Below, in pieces: positions 1-12,678 of a DNA stretch of 64,000 bases. Every line of letters begins with the position of its first letter. Within the stretch, counting starts at the first letter, position 1. A program made the translations under genes and the position numbers. The notes under the pieces were generated by a model. That model made no database searches. It worked only from the letters and a program-made list of their open reading frames with translations, and was not told the origin of the DNA. The DNA is from Mansonella perstans (taxonomy: Eukaryota; Nematoda; Chromadorea; Rhabditida; Onchocercidae): contig JBAMDO010000012.1 in the NCBI GenBank assembly GCA_037074765.1, positions 1 through 64,000 of the forward strand, given 5' to 3'.

Positions 1-324
1 CAGTGATAGGATATGCTTAATTAGTCGCATTACATTTCTCTCTTTTGTTTTTATACTATGCTTATTTTACATATTTCGAATGAAATATTCAGTTCCACTT
101 ATAGTTCTGATTTATTTTTTTATTTAGAATCAGTCTTACCTACCTTGTTACCTAAAAGAAGCACATTGTATTTCAGTATTTTTCAACTGTATATGTCGAT
201 TAAAGTTGATAAAATATTGCAGTGATGAGAAGATCACTTGCTGTAAATAGTTTTCATATGATTGTCTAAGATTTGACATTAGCTCTGCAATCCTTAGGTT
301 TACGGTGATTAGTTCTAGTGTGAT

Positions 325-2387
325 GTGGACATTTTGATATCAAAGTTAGTGCAGAAAGATACTAATGTGCTATCGCATCCTGAGAATGAAAGATTTGATG
401 TAGAATATGCCGAAATCATGATTAGCGATAATAAGAATGCTGATGATACCGGCACTCTGTTGATAATCAAATATCCATCCGATATTAGCTCATTCACATC
501 AGTATGTTTGTAATTTTTAACTCAGTTGCTTGAAACTTTTTTAATATCATGAAAGTTTTGCTGATATCAGATTACATGGAGAGTATTTGTTAATATTTTG
601 AGGAATAATGCTTAATAAATATCAGAAAGGCAAGCTGAAATAAACGATGCAAGCAATGACTTCGGCAATGATTAATCAAGCAAATAATGGAAATGGAAAT
701 GTAGTTTTATTGTTACTGTAAATTGGTATCATTGCACTAGCAAAAGTATATATGGTTAAATGGAGTAAAAGTCTAGATTTTTTCCTTCAGGAACAATCAG
801 ACTGCCGTTTATGGCTTCCGAGAGAGAAATACATCGATGGTCTACCAGACTACCATAACTTATCTTCTTACTGCATGCATTTCATGCACAGATGGCTTTT
901 AGGGGAAAAGTATCTTTATTGCAGCATAATTCCTTGAAAAATAAGATATGAAATTGTAGGAATTATTTTTCGCGAAGTTGTTGCATCTTTTCATTAGACA
1001 TAATGGGAAAATTAATGAGGTTGGGGAAAAAATGGCTTCAAGGAAAACTTGAAGCGCTTCGATGGTAAAGATACCAGCGGAAATGAACAGCATAAATATT
1101 CCTCTGAATATTTCATCTTAACCTTTAAAATAATCATCAACAAATTTTCCTTTTTCTTATTTTTGTTATTCCAACTTGTTAATTGTAGGATTCCCGCGCG
1201 TTTATCTTGCATTAACACTCGAACACTAATTATCCAATTTTGATGTTCTCTCATGACCTTTCGGCACGTCGTCATTTTTACTCAGTTTATCGCTCCCCAT
1301 TAGCAAGTCATGGCTATGTTGTAGCAGTTGTTGAGCACAGGTAAGTCACGTTTCCCGTGAAAATAATGAAGTGATACGAAACTATTGCAAGAACATGTGC
1401 TCTACAACACAAGAAGCTTCCAACACCATTCTCTCCACACAAAGATTTTTACAGTCATTATCTCAGCAAATCATTTTTAAACTTGTAAATTTCCACGGAT
1501 TGTTTAGTTTGCTGGATGCATAAATTTGTAACTGATGAAAAGACAGAGATAACAGCAATGTCAATGAAAACTGATAAACTTATCACTGACGATGAATTTC
1601 AGCTGCGAAATGGGCAGATTTGTGCTCTATTTAAATATGTTGATCGTCAATGAGATCATAATTTGAGCCATTTTTATATACTAAAGATTCAATTCTCTTT
1701 TGGTAGGCGATAAATATTACTGTGTTAAGGCAACAATTTTAAAGTCAAAACGCAATACTTTAAGCTTGACAAACAAGTAGCAAAATGTGCTAAAACGTTG
1801 CACGTACTCAAAGAAATAATATGGGACAATACAGTTCGATCAACAAACTGGAAGAAAGTTATTATTGAGGAATGACTTCGTGTAGTCACAATCCTCGTCA
1901 TTCATGTCTAGATTTCTTTTGAATTGGTCACAAAGCAATTTTTAATCAGTATTTCTTAAAAATTCTCTACTTTGGATCAATGTTGAAATTGCTAGAAAAA
2001 TATATAACCTTAGTGGGTTTCCCAAAATGTTTGGAATAAATTTATAGGATCGCTTAGATGTAGGCAGTATATTTGTGCTGGTCATTCGTTTGGTGGTGCA
2101 ACACCTATTGCGGCATCTGCATTATCCTCTGCTGATTTTTCTGCAGGTTGATTCTAGCTTTGCGAAATTTCTTCACTTTTGATGAAACAAAAATCCTAAT
2201 TCTGCATTTTCAGGCTACCATTATACTCGACGGATGGATGTTTCCCGTTGAAAAAGAATTACTTACACGTACTCAACAATATATTTTGTTTATGAATGCG
2301 CGAAACTTTCAATGGGAAACACATGTAAAAAACATATTGAAAATTATCGGAAACTCGAAACACAGCATGCTACTTACATTTGAGTAA
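325..2387 (+). pseudogene. PAF acetylhydrolase (PLA2G7-type) gene, probably decayed
   Basis: This family hydrolyses the sn-2 acetyl group of platelet-activating factor and oxidised phospholipids. Blocks appear in family order: an N-terminal block at 325-500 (ADDTGTLLIIKYPS), LWLPREKY at about 790-910, [11 protein letters not shown] then [14 protein letters not shown] at about 1232-1340, FQLRNGQI near 1595, the nucleophile elbow GHSFGG at about 2082, and LDGWMFPVEKE ending at 2387, which should carry the catalytic Asp. The open frame is damaged. The YPILMFSH block has an in-frame TAA just upstream with no AG between. FQLRNGQI runs into TGA after about 16 residues. The GHSFGG and LDGWMFP blocks need a phase change that no GT..AG intron supplies. 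The family HG after FS is HD here, and I did not find the C-terminal catalytic-His block. I therefore call it a relic; a divergent gene or assembly errors remain possible. Confidence 0.6.
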
Positions 2388-2428
2388 ATCTGAAAAAATT
2401 TTGAGAAATGATTCAAATCTTCAAGGGT

Positions 2429-3095
2429 CTAAGAAAATTTTGAATTTGACAATTCGCCTAGATCATTGGTTGAGATGATTACTGTATCATTCATCCTTAA
2501 GATCGCATGATTAATCACACCGATTGGTGTAATCAGTGCATCAACGATGTAGTGCGTCTGGTCTGCCTTTACTGCACTAAACCTACCGCTCACTTGAGTA
2601 CGCTCGTGCATGTCCAGCTCTACCTAAACCGATGTTCAAAATATTTTTAGATTCGATTTTTATTTATTATTTTTTTTTTTTAAATCCATCCAGATCCATT
2701 TTTTCTCAAGCATTAAAACTTCTTGTGCCAACTTATTCTCATTAAAACTTCCTGTATTAACTTATTCTATTGCAACGCCATTTAGTACCTCTTTATTTTA
2801 CATAGCAAACGGCTGTGTATATAAATTTAACCTGCATTTGTATAAATTTTTCTAAAATGAAAGAACAAACCTGCTTGCCTCCCAAAAATGACATCAACCT
2901 TAGGAAACGTTCTCTCAGTTCCGCTCTTTGTTTTTGCTCCAAACTTTTACCTTGCTCAACTGAATCATCGCAAACCGAATTTATTGTCTTGTCACTTATC
3001 ATCGCTGAAAACTGATTCTTCTTTACAAATAATCTTCCAGAAACACCCAACGCCATATGTACGCAATCATGCAACTGGAAGCAAATAGAGTCCAT
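2429..3095 (-). CDS. GEMIN7: Gemin7 homologue (SMN complex subunit)
   Basis: Gemin7 is a small Sm-fold protein of the cytoplasmic SMN complex, which loads Sm rings onto spliceosomal snRNAs. Two exons join in phase: 3095-2871 and 2623-2429. The first ends in EQKQRAELRERFLRLM, matching the helix before the Sm fold of Gemin7. The second contains HERTQVSGRFSAVKADQTHY and ALITPIGVINHAILRMND, matching the family's beta strands, including the characteristic TPIG. The full reading is about 139 residues, close to the vertebrate protein. ATG at 3095 is the longest start; a second ATG 13 codons in (MALGVSG) is equally possible because CTTCCAG just before it could be an acceptor. RPL23A ends only about 350 bp upstream on the same strand, so polycistronic transcription is plausible. 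Confidence 0.8.
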
Positions 3096-3448
3096 CCTTC
3101 ATTGGTGAAAACTGTGCTACTCGAAGTTTTAGCTTAACGTGACGAGTTTATCATCCGGCATTTCATATGAGACTTGATGATATCAACAAAGTGGTCAACC
3201 CAGAGAACTGAGAACTACTATCGTTGAATGTAAACAATTTCACCACCATTATTTCGGTACGCACTTTTATCTCACTTTTTCTTATTGCCATCATACTAAG
3301 TATGACAAAAAATGAACAATTATCGCATGAAGCAGCCGATAAATTTGAAGGTGAACTCCACATTATTATGGATTAACAAACACCACTTAATATTTCATTT
3401 ATTCATATATAAAAAATGAACTGTAAGATAACAACGCGGCAAAACATT

Positions 3449-4285
3449 TCAAATAATGCCAATTTTATTTGCAACGTCTAGTGCGTCATAGTCTGGTGCC
3501 AAACGTACGTATGCTTTCTTTTCGTGATTAGGCGTCACCAAAGTATTCACCTACAATAAAACATCATATTATTAAAATTTATATTAAACATGCGAAGATT
3601 TTAACAGCAATGAAACAGTATTTGGGGAAAAGACAAAAAAAAACAAGAGATCACAGCAAAAACTTTTGCAGAAAAAAGCTGTAGAAAATTTCGGTATGAA
3701 CCATTGATAGAGGATCTATGAAAATGCTTTCGAAACAACAAAACCTTTTGCACATCGATGTTGTAAAGCTTTTTGACAGCGAGTCGTATTTGTGGCTTAT
3801 TAGATTTGATATCAACAATGAAAACCAGAGTGTTTGTATCTTCGATCTTCTTCATTGCTGATTCCGTTGTCAGTGGGTGTTTGATGATGGCATATGCATC
3901 AAGCTTCTCACGTCTAGGAACCGATTTTCGTGGATAGCGAGGTAACCGTGGCAAAGTCAATGTACGTGGTCTATGAAAATGAACAGATGTTCTGACCTGA
4001 AACATCAAAAAACTAGCAAAATGAGATCTAAAATGATGCATACTCCAAAATACAAGAAAAATTGTTCAAATACGTACCCCTTTCTTATGGACTTTAAACT
4101 GTCCTTTAACAACCTTTTTCTTAGCATCCAAAGCCTTCGCTACTTTCGATTTACCAATTCCTGCAGAAAAAAAAATAAGCTGAGTGATTAGTCATTGGAG
4201 ACGCTTCTAACAAAATAAAATTAAACATACCTTTTTCTCCTTTTTTTCCAACATACCCTTTTTCCAAAATCTGCTTCGCAGCCAT
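3449..4285 (-). CDS. RPL23A: 60S ribosomal protein L23a (uL23)
   Basis: Large-subunit protein near the polypeptide exit tunnel, where it contacts 28S rRNA and exported-protein factors. Four exons: ATG at 4285 ([19 protein letters not shown]), about 4160-4077 (Lys-rich [13 protein letters not shown]), 3996-3745 ([66 protein letters not shown]) and the last exon to TGA at 3449 ([20 protein letters not shown]). The uL23 core is nearly identical to animal orthologues; the basic N-terminal extension is variable as usual. The gene lies between the gliotactin-like gene (stop about 620 bp upstream) and GEMIN7 (about 350 bp downstream), all on the same strand. Confidence 0.96.
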
Positions 4286-4903
4286 TTTATTCGGTCCCTG
4301 AATAAAGCGAACTGGATGAATCATGAGAACAGACGTAAAAAGTTTCAAATCCCCAGCTATTCTCAAATTTTGAAAAACTTCAACATAACTTTAACAGAAA
4401 TTATGAAATGATAATTATATGCTTGGCACACAAATCCCGCCGCCATCAGCATACCAATCGAACAATTTATATAAATAATTTTTGCTGCTTTTCGAAGCAA
4501 TTCAAACAAATGATACACTTTACAAGTTTTGCAATTTATTTTTAAATGGACAACTCATACCAGTGCTGAGCATAATAAATAAACGGTAATAAAATTTAAG
4601 ATTTAGCAAATATTTGCGAAGTAATACGCCCCAAATGAATCTTATGAATAACTCACATGAAAGCACGGATACACATATCTAAGTCAAGATAGAGATCAAA
4701 TGCAGCAAAAAACGAAATGCTACATAAGCTTGGATATAGATGTAAGTAATAACTGTAATATGAGTATTACGAAAAAGTTGAGAATCTAATCAATTTTAAT
4801 TATAAAACATATTTTTCGTAATTTAATTACTAGAGCTATAAATTAATAAAGAATACGGCCGAAAAAATCTCAGAAAAAGCTCAAGAAAGCCGAATAAGTG
4901 TTA

Positions 4904-7900
4904 TTACAAACACGATTCCTGACTCCACTGCCGAGATAAATAATGATTTACGTTACGTGTCAATCTTGTATGACTCATAAGTTTTGGATTCCCTTCAAAC
5001 ATCAGATATCCAAAAAGGCACATTATAACAAGAATTATGAACAGTATGCATATAACTACACCAAGTGCGATCTGATATGTCACCAATTCCTTTCGAATTT
5101 TAATTTCAACAGACGGAAATGTTGTTGTCATGTATTGCACCAACTGAAAATATGTGATTTATGAACCACAAAGAGCCAAACGTAATAAACAGTGAGAAAT
5201 AAGCAAATCTGAATCAGTAAGAATGTTGCCACTTGTCTTTATGGAAAAAAAAATTATTTACAAAAATGTGGTCAGAATGTGACTATAAAAAACGCCATTA
5301 GATATTTGGAAAAGAAAGGCAGAACTCTGCTATTCCAACTTCTCAAGCACAAACTGACCGAAGGGATGTATATATTCCAAAACGATACGGACTTCCAGCG
5401 ATAATCGCGGTCTATTAGACCTGGCCTGGTAAAATCAGAATGCGACGAATGATTGAAATTCAGATACCAATGCCGCCGTGGTTCAAAAGCCAACCAACTA
5501 GAATCCGTTGGAATATTTGGATTCCTAAAAAGCTGCTTCCAAAATTCAAGAATAAAACAAATACAGCTCAAACATTCGTGCATGCAAATTTTTGCAGCAA
5601 TTAGATCGAAACAATCATACACATGCAACCAACTTCAAGTGATATTCCCATAAAATTTTTAGAAAAAAGCAATTAGATATGATACATATCTCTCAGAAAC
5701 CAAAAAGACCATACTAACAAAGAAGCAACATACATATACATCGCAAACTGTCGAAATATAGTTGTTAAAAGCTGACTGGCGTCTCGATCGGTATTTGTCC
5801 ATGTCACATTTTCAAAATGTTTCGGTAACAGACCCTCTGGCATGAACGGGAAACCAAACAGTAAGTATAAATCACAATCATGACATACAGCTGCAATTTT
5901 AATACAAAATGACTGAGTTACCATAAATATATACATAAAAAGAAGTTGTTGATTAACGGAGCTAGATATTATTCAAATGTTCAACTCGATATGAAACTAA
6001 AATATCGAAATGGTCTCATATTCATTAAAACTGAAACAAAAAACATTTCATTTAATCTTATAAAAAGAAAAAAATTAATCAAAAAATGCCAGTTTTCCTC
6101 TAGCTCTTCATTTTTTAATAAAAGTTTATGCGATCATGAAGTGATTAACCGGTATAAAATTTCTATATAAATACTATGGAATGGATCGGCCACTTTCACT
6201 TTTTGGCCCGAATTACAAAAATAAAATATTCTTCAAAATTTTGAAAGGAAATAATAAAAAAAATTTGAAATGAATACAAATAACCAGAAAAACAATGAAA
6301 AAAAAACTGACTCATCCAATCTGGAAAAAATCGTTTATTGGATTCACGACCAAACTCATAATTGTTTACATACATGAAAACTGGCGAGCCAGCCGCAGAA
6401 TGCAAATGAGCAGAAAGACTTATAGGGGCAACGTAGTATGCATCCGTCGCCATCTGAAATTTGATCAAATTGATGAAATTTGTGTTCTATTATAATAAAG
6501 CCGTGCATTAGGGATTCTGGATTCTGTTTATAAGGTTGAAATGTTAAGGTATGTTTGATAAAAAAGCTAGGGATCAATATAACACTAATATTAAAATCTA
6601 CAGTGATTGTTAATTTTAGAGATGTTCTTGCACTTGACATAATCTTTTCTCTTCATTAGACTCTATAAAGAAAGACAATTATCAAGACACTTTCTGCTAT
6701 ATAACAACCGATTCTACCATTCGATATTTAATGAATGTTAACGTAAATCAAAATTCAAATACCGGATAATTATAAATAACTTTGAAGTAAGCAAAAAATG
6801 AAATCAACAAACATGAACGAATTCTCTCCTTATTGCATGTTTGTCGGACACATCTGGCCAATAAGTATAACGATCAATAATTGCTTCTATTATTGCCTCG
6901 CGATTTGTCGTATAATTGTGACGAAAAGCATATTCAAGCACATAATTTTTGAGGTACTCATGGTCAAGAATAAAATCATTAAATTCGCCCAAAATCCGAC
7001 GTTCAAGTAATACCTATAGATAAAAACATTTTCAACGACTAAAATACTCCTCATCAGTTCCAAAAATTCGTGAAAAGTTTTGAAAAGATTCGGCAATTGA
7101 AACATTTCCCATAATTTCTATCGCATTAGATTCTTAATAGCATGTAACAAAAATCGACGGCATCGTTTTGAAAGCAGACTAAGAACGCATATTCTAATAA
7201 ACAGATAAAAGGAATGAACAAAAATCGTCAGCACTCAGTTCATTTATTGTCATCAGTTGTCAGACCCGAAAGATGGACCATCACAGTGCTGCATATCATA
7301 ATTTTTTGCTGGGTCCCGAACCCCAATACATTAAGTAACACTGCGCTTTTTAACCACTCTACTCCGTCATATAGAATGACTCACCTCCGAACCATCCTCT
7401 CTATTGAAACCCGTTAAGTAAGGCACGGCAGATGGATAGTCAGTGATGGCAGTCAAAACAGAATTCAAAAGAAATAAAGGATGGGCTGGAATAAATCGAC
7501 CATCGACATGTGGCAAGAAAAGGTAGCGATTGTATTCCACCTGCAATCATTCAATCGTTACGCGACTGAAAAGGACATCTTTTTAATCGTTTGAATGATA
7601 ATTCTACTTCTAATGAGTAGAATTATCATTCAAAAAATATTCAACCTAAAGGCCTTATGAGAAACATATGAATAAATATATGTTACTGGACAAACAAGGG
7701 TGCTCATGTATCAAGTGGCTTCCGATGTTCACGTTGGATGATGTTAGGGAGAATTTTTTGCATTATCAACTGCAATATAAATGAATTGCAAATAAGCAAA
7801 TCAAATACTCAGAGTACTAAGGAACCAATATAGTCGAATTATCAGACCCATAATACATAAAATTAACGATAGTGAATACGTCTTACTCGTATTGTCTGCA

Positions 7901-9897
7901 CAGCTTCTATAATGTCATTCGTTGATCGCGTTAATATGCAATCCCACACGCGTTTTGCTACCGGCTGCGTACAACCCAAATATCGTCCCAGTTTTAGGGT
8001 ATTATTGAATGCAAGATCAGTTCTGCCAATAGTTGCATGATATGAAATCTCAGCACCTGACATTGCAACACCTGCTCGGAATAAATCTGAAGAAAATGAA
8101 AATTTAAAACTGTCCACCATCATCCATAGTAAGTTAATAAAAGAAAGCCAACAATACTTTTCGAGAAAGGCGACAGCATATGTAGACCAACACTGACCGC
8201 TCCGGCATCGTGTCCAACAATAGTCACTTGTCTTGGGTCTCCACCAAAAGAAGCTATGTGATCTTGCACGAACTGTAACGCAGTCCTCTGATCCTGAATG
8301 TACTTGAAATAGAAAATCCATTAAATTCACATTTTTTATAATATTCAACCTCCTACAACGCTTAACGGTCTTTTAACCTATGTAAAAGAATTTTTAAAAA
8401 AATACGCTTTTTCCAAATAAAGTATAATAAATAACCTGTAGACCATAATTGCCAGAGTTTGCATCGCCAAAGCTTAAAAAACCAAAAGCACCGAGACGGT
8501 AATTTACAGTGACGACAACAATACCCCTCGAAGATAATACATGGCCTGGCCACTCATTTGAGGAACCAGTTTGAAAATTACCTCCGTGAAAGAAAACAAT
8601 AACAGGGTGGCTACTACCACGTGATGTCTGGAATAGAACTACTTTTGCGAAAATATGGATTGTAAGTTTAATATCTATATATTAATACGTAAAAGGTCTT
8701 TCGCAAATTAACGAACCACAGGAGTGAATATATTCAGGTAGAGGCAGTCTTCGCTAACGTGAAACGGATAAGGATCGTTCATAAACAACGTTGGTCGAGC
8801 TTCGACATTTTGTGCGCATGATGGTGGATGTTGAAGAGCCAGAAATGGCAGCTTTCCAGGAAGTTTATTAAGAACTTGCGGAGGCTGGAAGATAAATCCG
8901 AAAAGTTCGTGTCAAATAGCAATATGCTGTCAAACTGAACAAACTAATAGGTCTAATAAAGAATAGAAGTTGTCGAAATTGAAATAAACATTTGTCCCAT
9001 TAAAAGCAAATCTTCTCGATCTCTTCAGTACAAATCTAGTAAATTAAGAAACTCTGCTTTTCGCAAAAACTTTCTTAATATCTATATCATTTATTAGCTT
9101 AATTCAGTACTTAGACCAGCAGGAATATATATGACAGCAAGCTAAAGCGAGGTACATTTCATAATTTAACGATTTAACCTTAAATCTTCTTTGTGCAACT
9201 GGCGGTTCAGCATATGGAATGCCCAAAAATGTTGCTACAGTGATGTTGTTTAGTGAAGAAACAAAATTTGGCTCGAAATTAGTCCAATCACTGCGAATCT
9301 GCTCAATCGGATCATGATTAGGAGTCCATGGTACATTGTTTATTGTTAATTTTTGGCCAACCAAATCACCAATTGACAACCGTACTAATACATGATTTTC
9401 TCGCAACTAAAGCAATGAAAATTCATCACATATATATTTTAAATTTCACATACTAAAACTCTAAGAGTTTTAATGCGAAGAATCAATCGAAGCTACTTTC
9501 TTATCCATCTGATTCACTATAAGGCATGAGACTCTTTTTTGTTTTTTAGCAGTCACTGGCTCTACTGTATACTCTACCTATTTTCGTGGATTTACATCTG
9601 AACAATTCAGAAATAACACCACAATATACTTAAAATTTTGAACAGGAAACGTATGCTGCTGAAAACCATCGCAAAGTATTAGGACAGAGATTAGGACACA
9701 ATTCTTGCTGTGATGTACAACCAGGAAAAGACTTACAATTGAAATAGCAAGAAGCACACCTGTGTAGTGGATCTACCATTATACCGGCTGATTCCCTCGT
9801 CCCATGGATTTATAGATCGCGTAGGCTCCTCATGCTCTTTATTCGCAACAAAACACCCTACCGTTCCAGCCCAAAGTAAGGCTCCAAGGCCATTCAT
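4904..9897 (-). CDS. glit-1: Gliotactin-like transmembrane pseudo-carboxylesterase
   Basis: Carboxylesterase/cholinesterase-fold adhesion-type membrane protein. Exon 1 (9897-9760) encodes a signal peptide starting [18 protein letters not shown]. Later exons give the family blocks in order: [16 protein letters not shown] (about 9200), [12 protein letters not shown] (about 8740), [14 protein letters not shown] and [17 protein letters not shown] (about 8600-8460), then [20 protein letters not shown] (about 8210), GFNREDGSE (about 7400) and [13 protein letters not shown] (about 5880). At the nucleophile elbow GxSxG reads GHDAG: Asp replaces the catalytic Ser, while the acidic and His positions remain, so no esterase activity is expected. 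The last exon holds one membrane segment ([20 protein letters not shown]) and a tail of about 40 residues ending ESCL, a possible class I PDZ ligand. This architecture points to gliotactin (C. elegans glit-1); neuroligin-like proteins are the alternative. Confidence 0.8.
7590..7634. repeat. Perfect 19-bp inverted repeat in a gliotactin-like gene intron
   Basis: Left arm 7590-7608 (tttgaatgataattctact) and right arm 7616-7634 are exact reverse complements separated by 7 nt. It lies in the intron between the exons at about 7550-7390 and 8090-7880. In RNA it would form a stable hairpin. It may be a MITE remnant or a structured intronic element; nothing else identifies it. Confidence 0.85.
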
Positions 9898-12678
9898 ATA
9901 ACAATGCCTTACAAGTCAAACAAGCCACCTCTTATGCATCAAAACCATCGCTCAACCCAAAAACTTTTGGTCATCGTTATGTGGCCGCGAATTGAAAACT
10001 CCTGTCTCATCTGTAAATAGTTTTAATTTGGATATTTTCATTTACGCTGAGTGTCTTACTTGGGCATTTTTAGGACAGACTACAGCACATCTCTGATATG
10101 ACGGTAATATATCATCGTGTTTTCCTAATAAGGCAATCTTTTCCCAGAATACAATCTCAGTCGACTTTAATTTTTTACAAGTAAAGCCTATAAAGCTCCC
10201 TCATATTGAAAAATCGAAATAATCGCCCAAATCATCTTGTGTTATAATTATTTCGATGAAATAGGATTAAGTAAATATTTCAAAGATTTGTTTTCAGTTT
10301 TTTTATTGCGCAGTAAATTTGTAATGTTGTTCCCTGTTCCAAAGCAATGACTGCTTATTTTCCCTGATCCTTTCATTTGATCCTTTCTCATCTATCAATT
10401 TGTAATCCTTTGTTTAATGCTCTAATTTTGTGAACACTATTTTTACGTATCTGTAATTCCTAATAATCTAATTGATCAGTTCTTTTGTAAACAAACTCAT
10501 TATTGAAGAAGGATTTCATTCATTGTTTTTGTTGTTAGTTTTCACAAAAATAAAGTTCTATGAACTGCTACAAACGAGTCATTCATTGTCTTTATCATAC
10601 ACTTTTCTTCCTATAGACTAAAATCTTCAACAACCTATTTTTTTATTCTCGAATTCATAATTTAAAAGAAGATCTTTTTTTTGAACACTTCATCTGTCAA
10701 TGTGAATTATCCTGAACAATGAATCTGAGTGAATTAATCTGTCATTTTTAGAATATAGAAGAGAATCTTTATGCCCTACTTCTACTAGAAATCGTGTTAG
10801 AATGTTATGACACTGTCATCCTACCTTTGGTGGACAATTATTCCAGTTGACAAATTACGAAAAGTGGTAAAAGATAAGGATGAAAAAATATGCTTTGTTA
10901 CCGCTTAATTACATTAATTGAACCTAAAATGTAGACAAAAATAGAGGTAACATAACACATTACCAAATGTTTGTTACTGCTATTTAATAACAATAATAAT
11001 TTGATCTTTCAAAAATTTTCCATTCTTTTTTCATTTTCTTTCTACCTGTACTTTTTAAGCTTCTTTAAAGTAACAATAACATCATCTATAACTAATATCA
11101 CTGTGATTTACTTTTGAACTTGATGCCATTTCCTTATTGTCTATCTATGATAATGTTGTATTAGATAAAAAGTTTCCAAGACATACTGAAAAAATATTTA
11201 ATTATGATACGATAAAAGAATTGAACCTTGAAAGTAACCTGTTTTTTGTAAAATGTCTTCCAGTCTTTATTAAATAGTACGAGATGAATAAGGTAATATT
11301 TTCGAGGACAATAATCACTAATCTATTTATTGAGGTTAAGCTAGCTACCTTAGCACTTCATTCTATAGCACCATTCCCTTTTTTCAAAATAATTCACTAG
11401 AGGAATTCCTTTTTTATATACTTACTGATTGCTGACCTAAATATGTTCTGGTTTGTTCACCTGAATTGTATTTATTTGAATCGGCTTCCAATCAGTTGCA
11501 AATAACTTGCTTCCGAATCATTTGGATGATTCGCAAGCAAGTTTTCTTCGATGCCCCAAGCAATTCTTCGATGCCTTAGAATGCATTAAAAAAAAAGATT
11601 TATTCCTTTACCTTTTTTTTTTCTCGCTATTCTATGCTTAATTTTATTCCACTATACGAGGGTGACTTATTTGCTTTCATCATTTTTTTTAAGTGACCCG
11701 AAATATTGTAAATAAAATGTTCAGAAATAGATGAAATGAGCTTATTGTCGTATCCATTTATTGTTATATCGTATTAAACTTCGCACTCATATATGCCAAT
11801 ATGTATAATTAAATTTGAATTTTAAAAAACTTTTTAATAAAAAAAAAAATAGTTTTCAAAAATATTCGCAGAATTTATTTGCATTAAATGAATTAAAGTT
11901 ATGATTTGTTTAATCTTTATTAGATTTTAATATCATTTTCATTATTGTTGCTTACTATAAACGAACATGGAAGAATTATGTAAACTTAGTGGTTAATGTA
12001 AGTAAAGGATATTTGAATTTGCTCATACGAATATTTCAAGTTAACATGAAACTGCAAGAAAGTATAAAGATCAACTAATTAGTTGTATTAATGCGATGTG
12101 TTTCTTTATTAGTTGGTCTAATATTTGATAAAATTTTGCTTGTTGTATTGAGAAACTATATGATGCATTGTTGTTTCATATTTTTATAATATGCTATGTG
12201 AGAAGATATGAAATACTTTTAGCCTTTCTGTCATTCATAATAACATTTATAGCACTGAAAAAAAAAATAGTGATTTTTAAAAAACTATTAACTGGATATG
12301 GACTAGCTTATATTTCTTTGTAGACCTGTAATGGAACTGTAAAATAAACCTGGGAGATGGAACTTGTTATAACATTTTTGGCGGAGTATTACAAGGACTA
12401 GACATGCGAGTCAGTACACTCAAAATATTGTCGTTGAGATGCCTTGTTGCATACTGGCTACGTGTAGTAGGTGTTTTCATTATGAAGCATATTTATACGT
12501 TTGTATAGATTAACGTAGTGACGTGTAGTCAGAAGATGAGACGTATCGTGGAAGAGTTCAGCATTATGATTATTGTATTCCTTTTGTTCATTCGTTATAT
12601 TATTTGTTATCATATCAGAATAGACGAATTTCAAGTATTTCATTTCTTGAAACTTTCAGGGTTGCGATTTACACAGCT
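9898..12678. other. Divergent intergenic region, no gene seen
   Basis: The 2.8 kb separates the starts of the gliotactin-like gene (-) and SEC22 (+), so it should hold both promoters. It is AT-rich, full of stop codons on both strands, with T/A homopolymers at about 11590-11630 and 11825-11850. I found no convincing exon, tRNA or transposon. TTTCAG at about 12654-12659, 20 bp before the SEC22 ATG, looks like a trans-splice acceptor. Confidence 0.5.
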
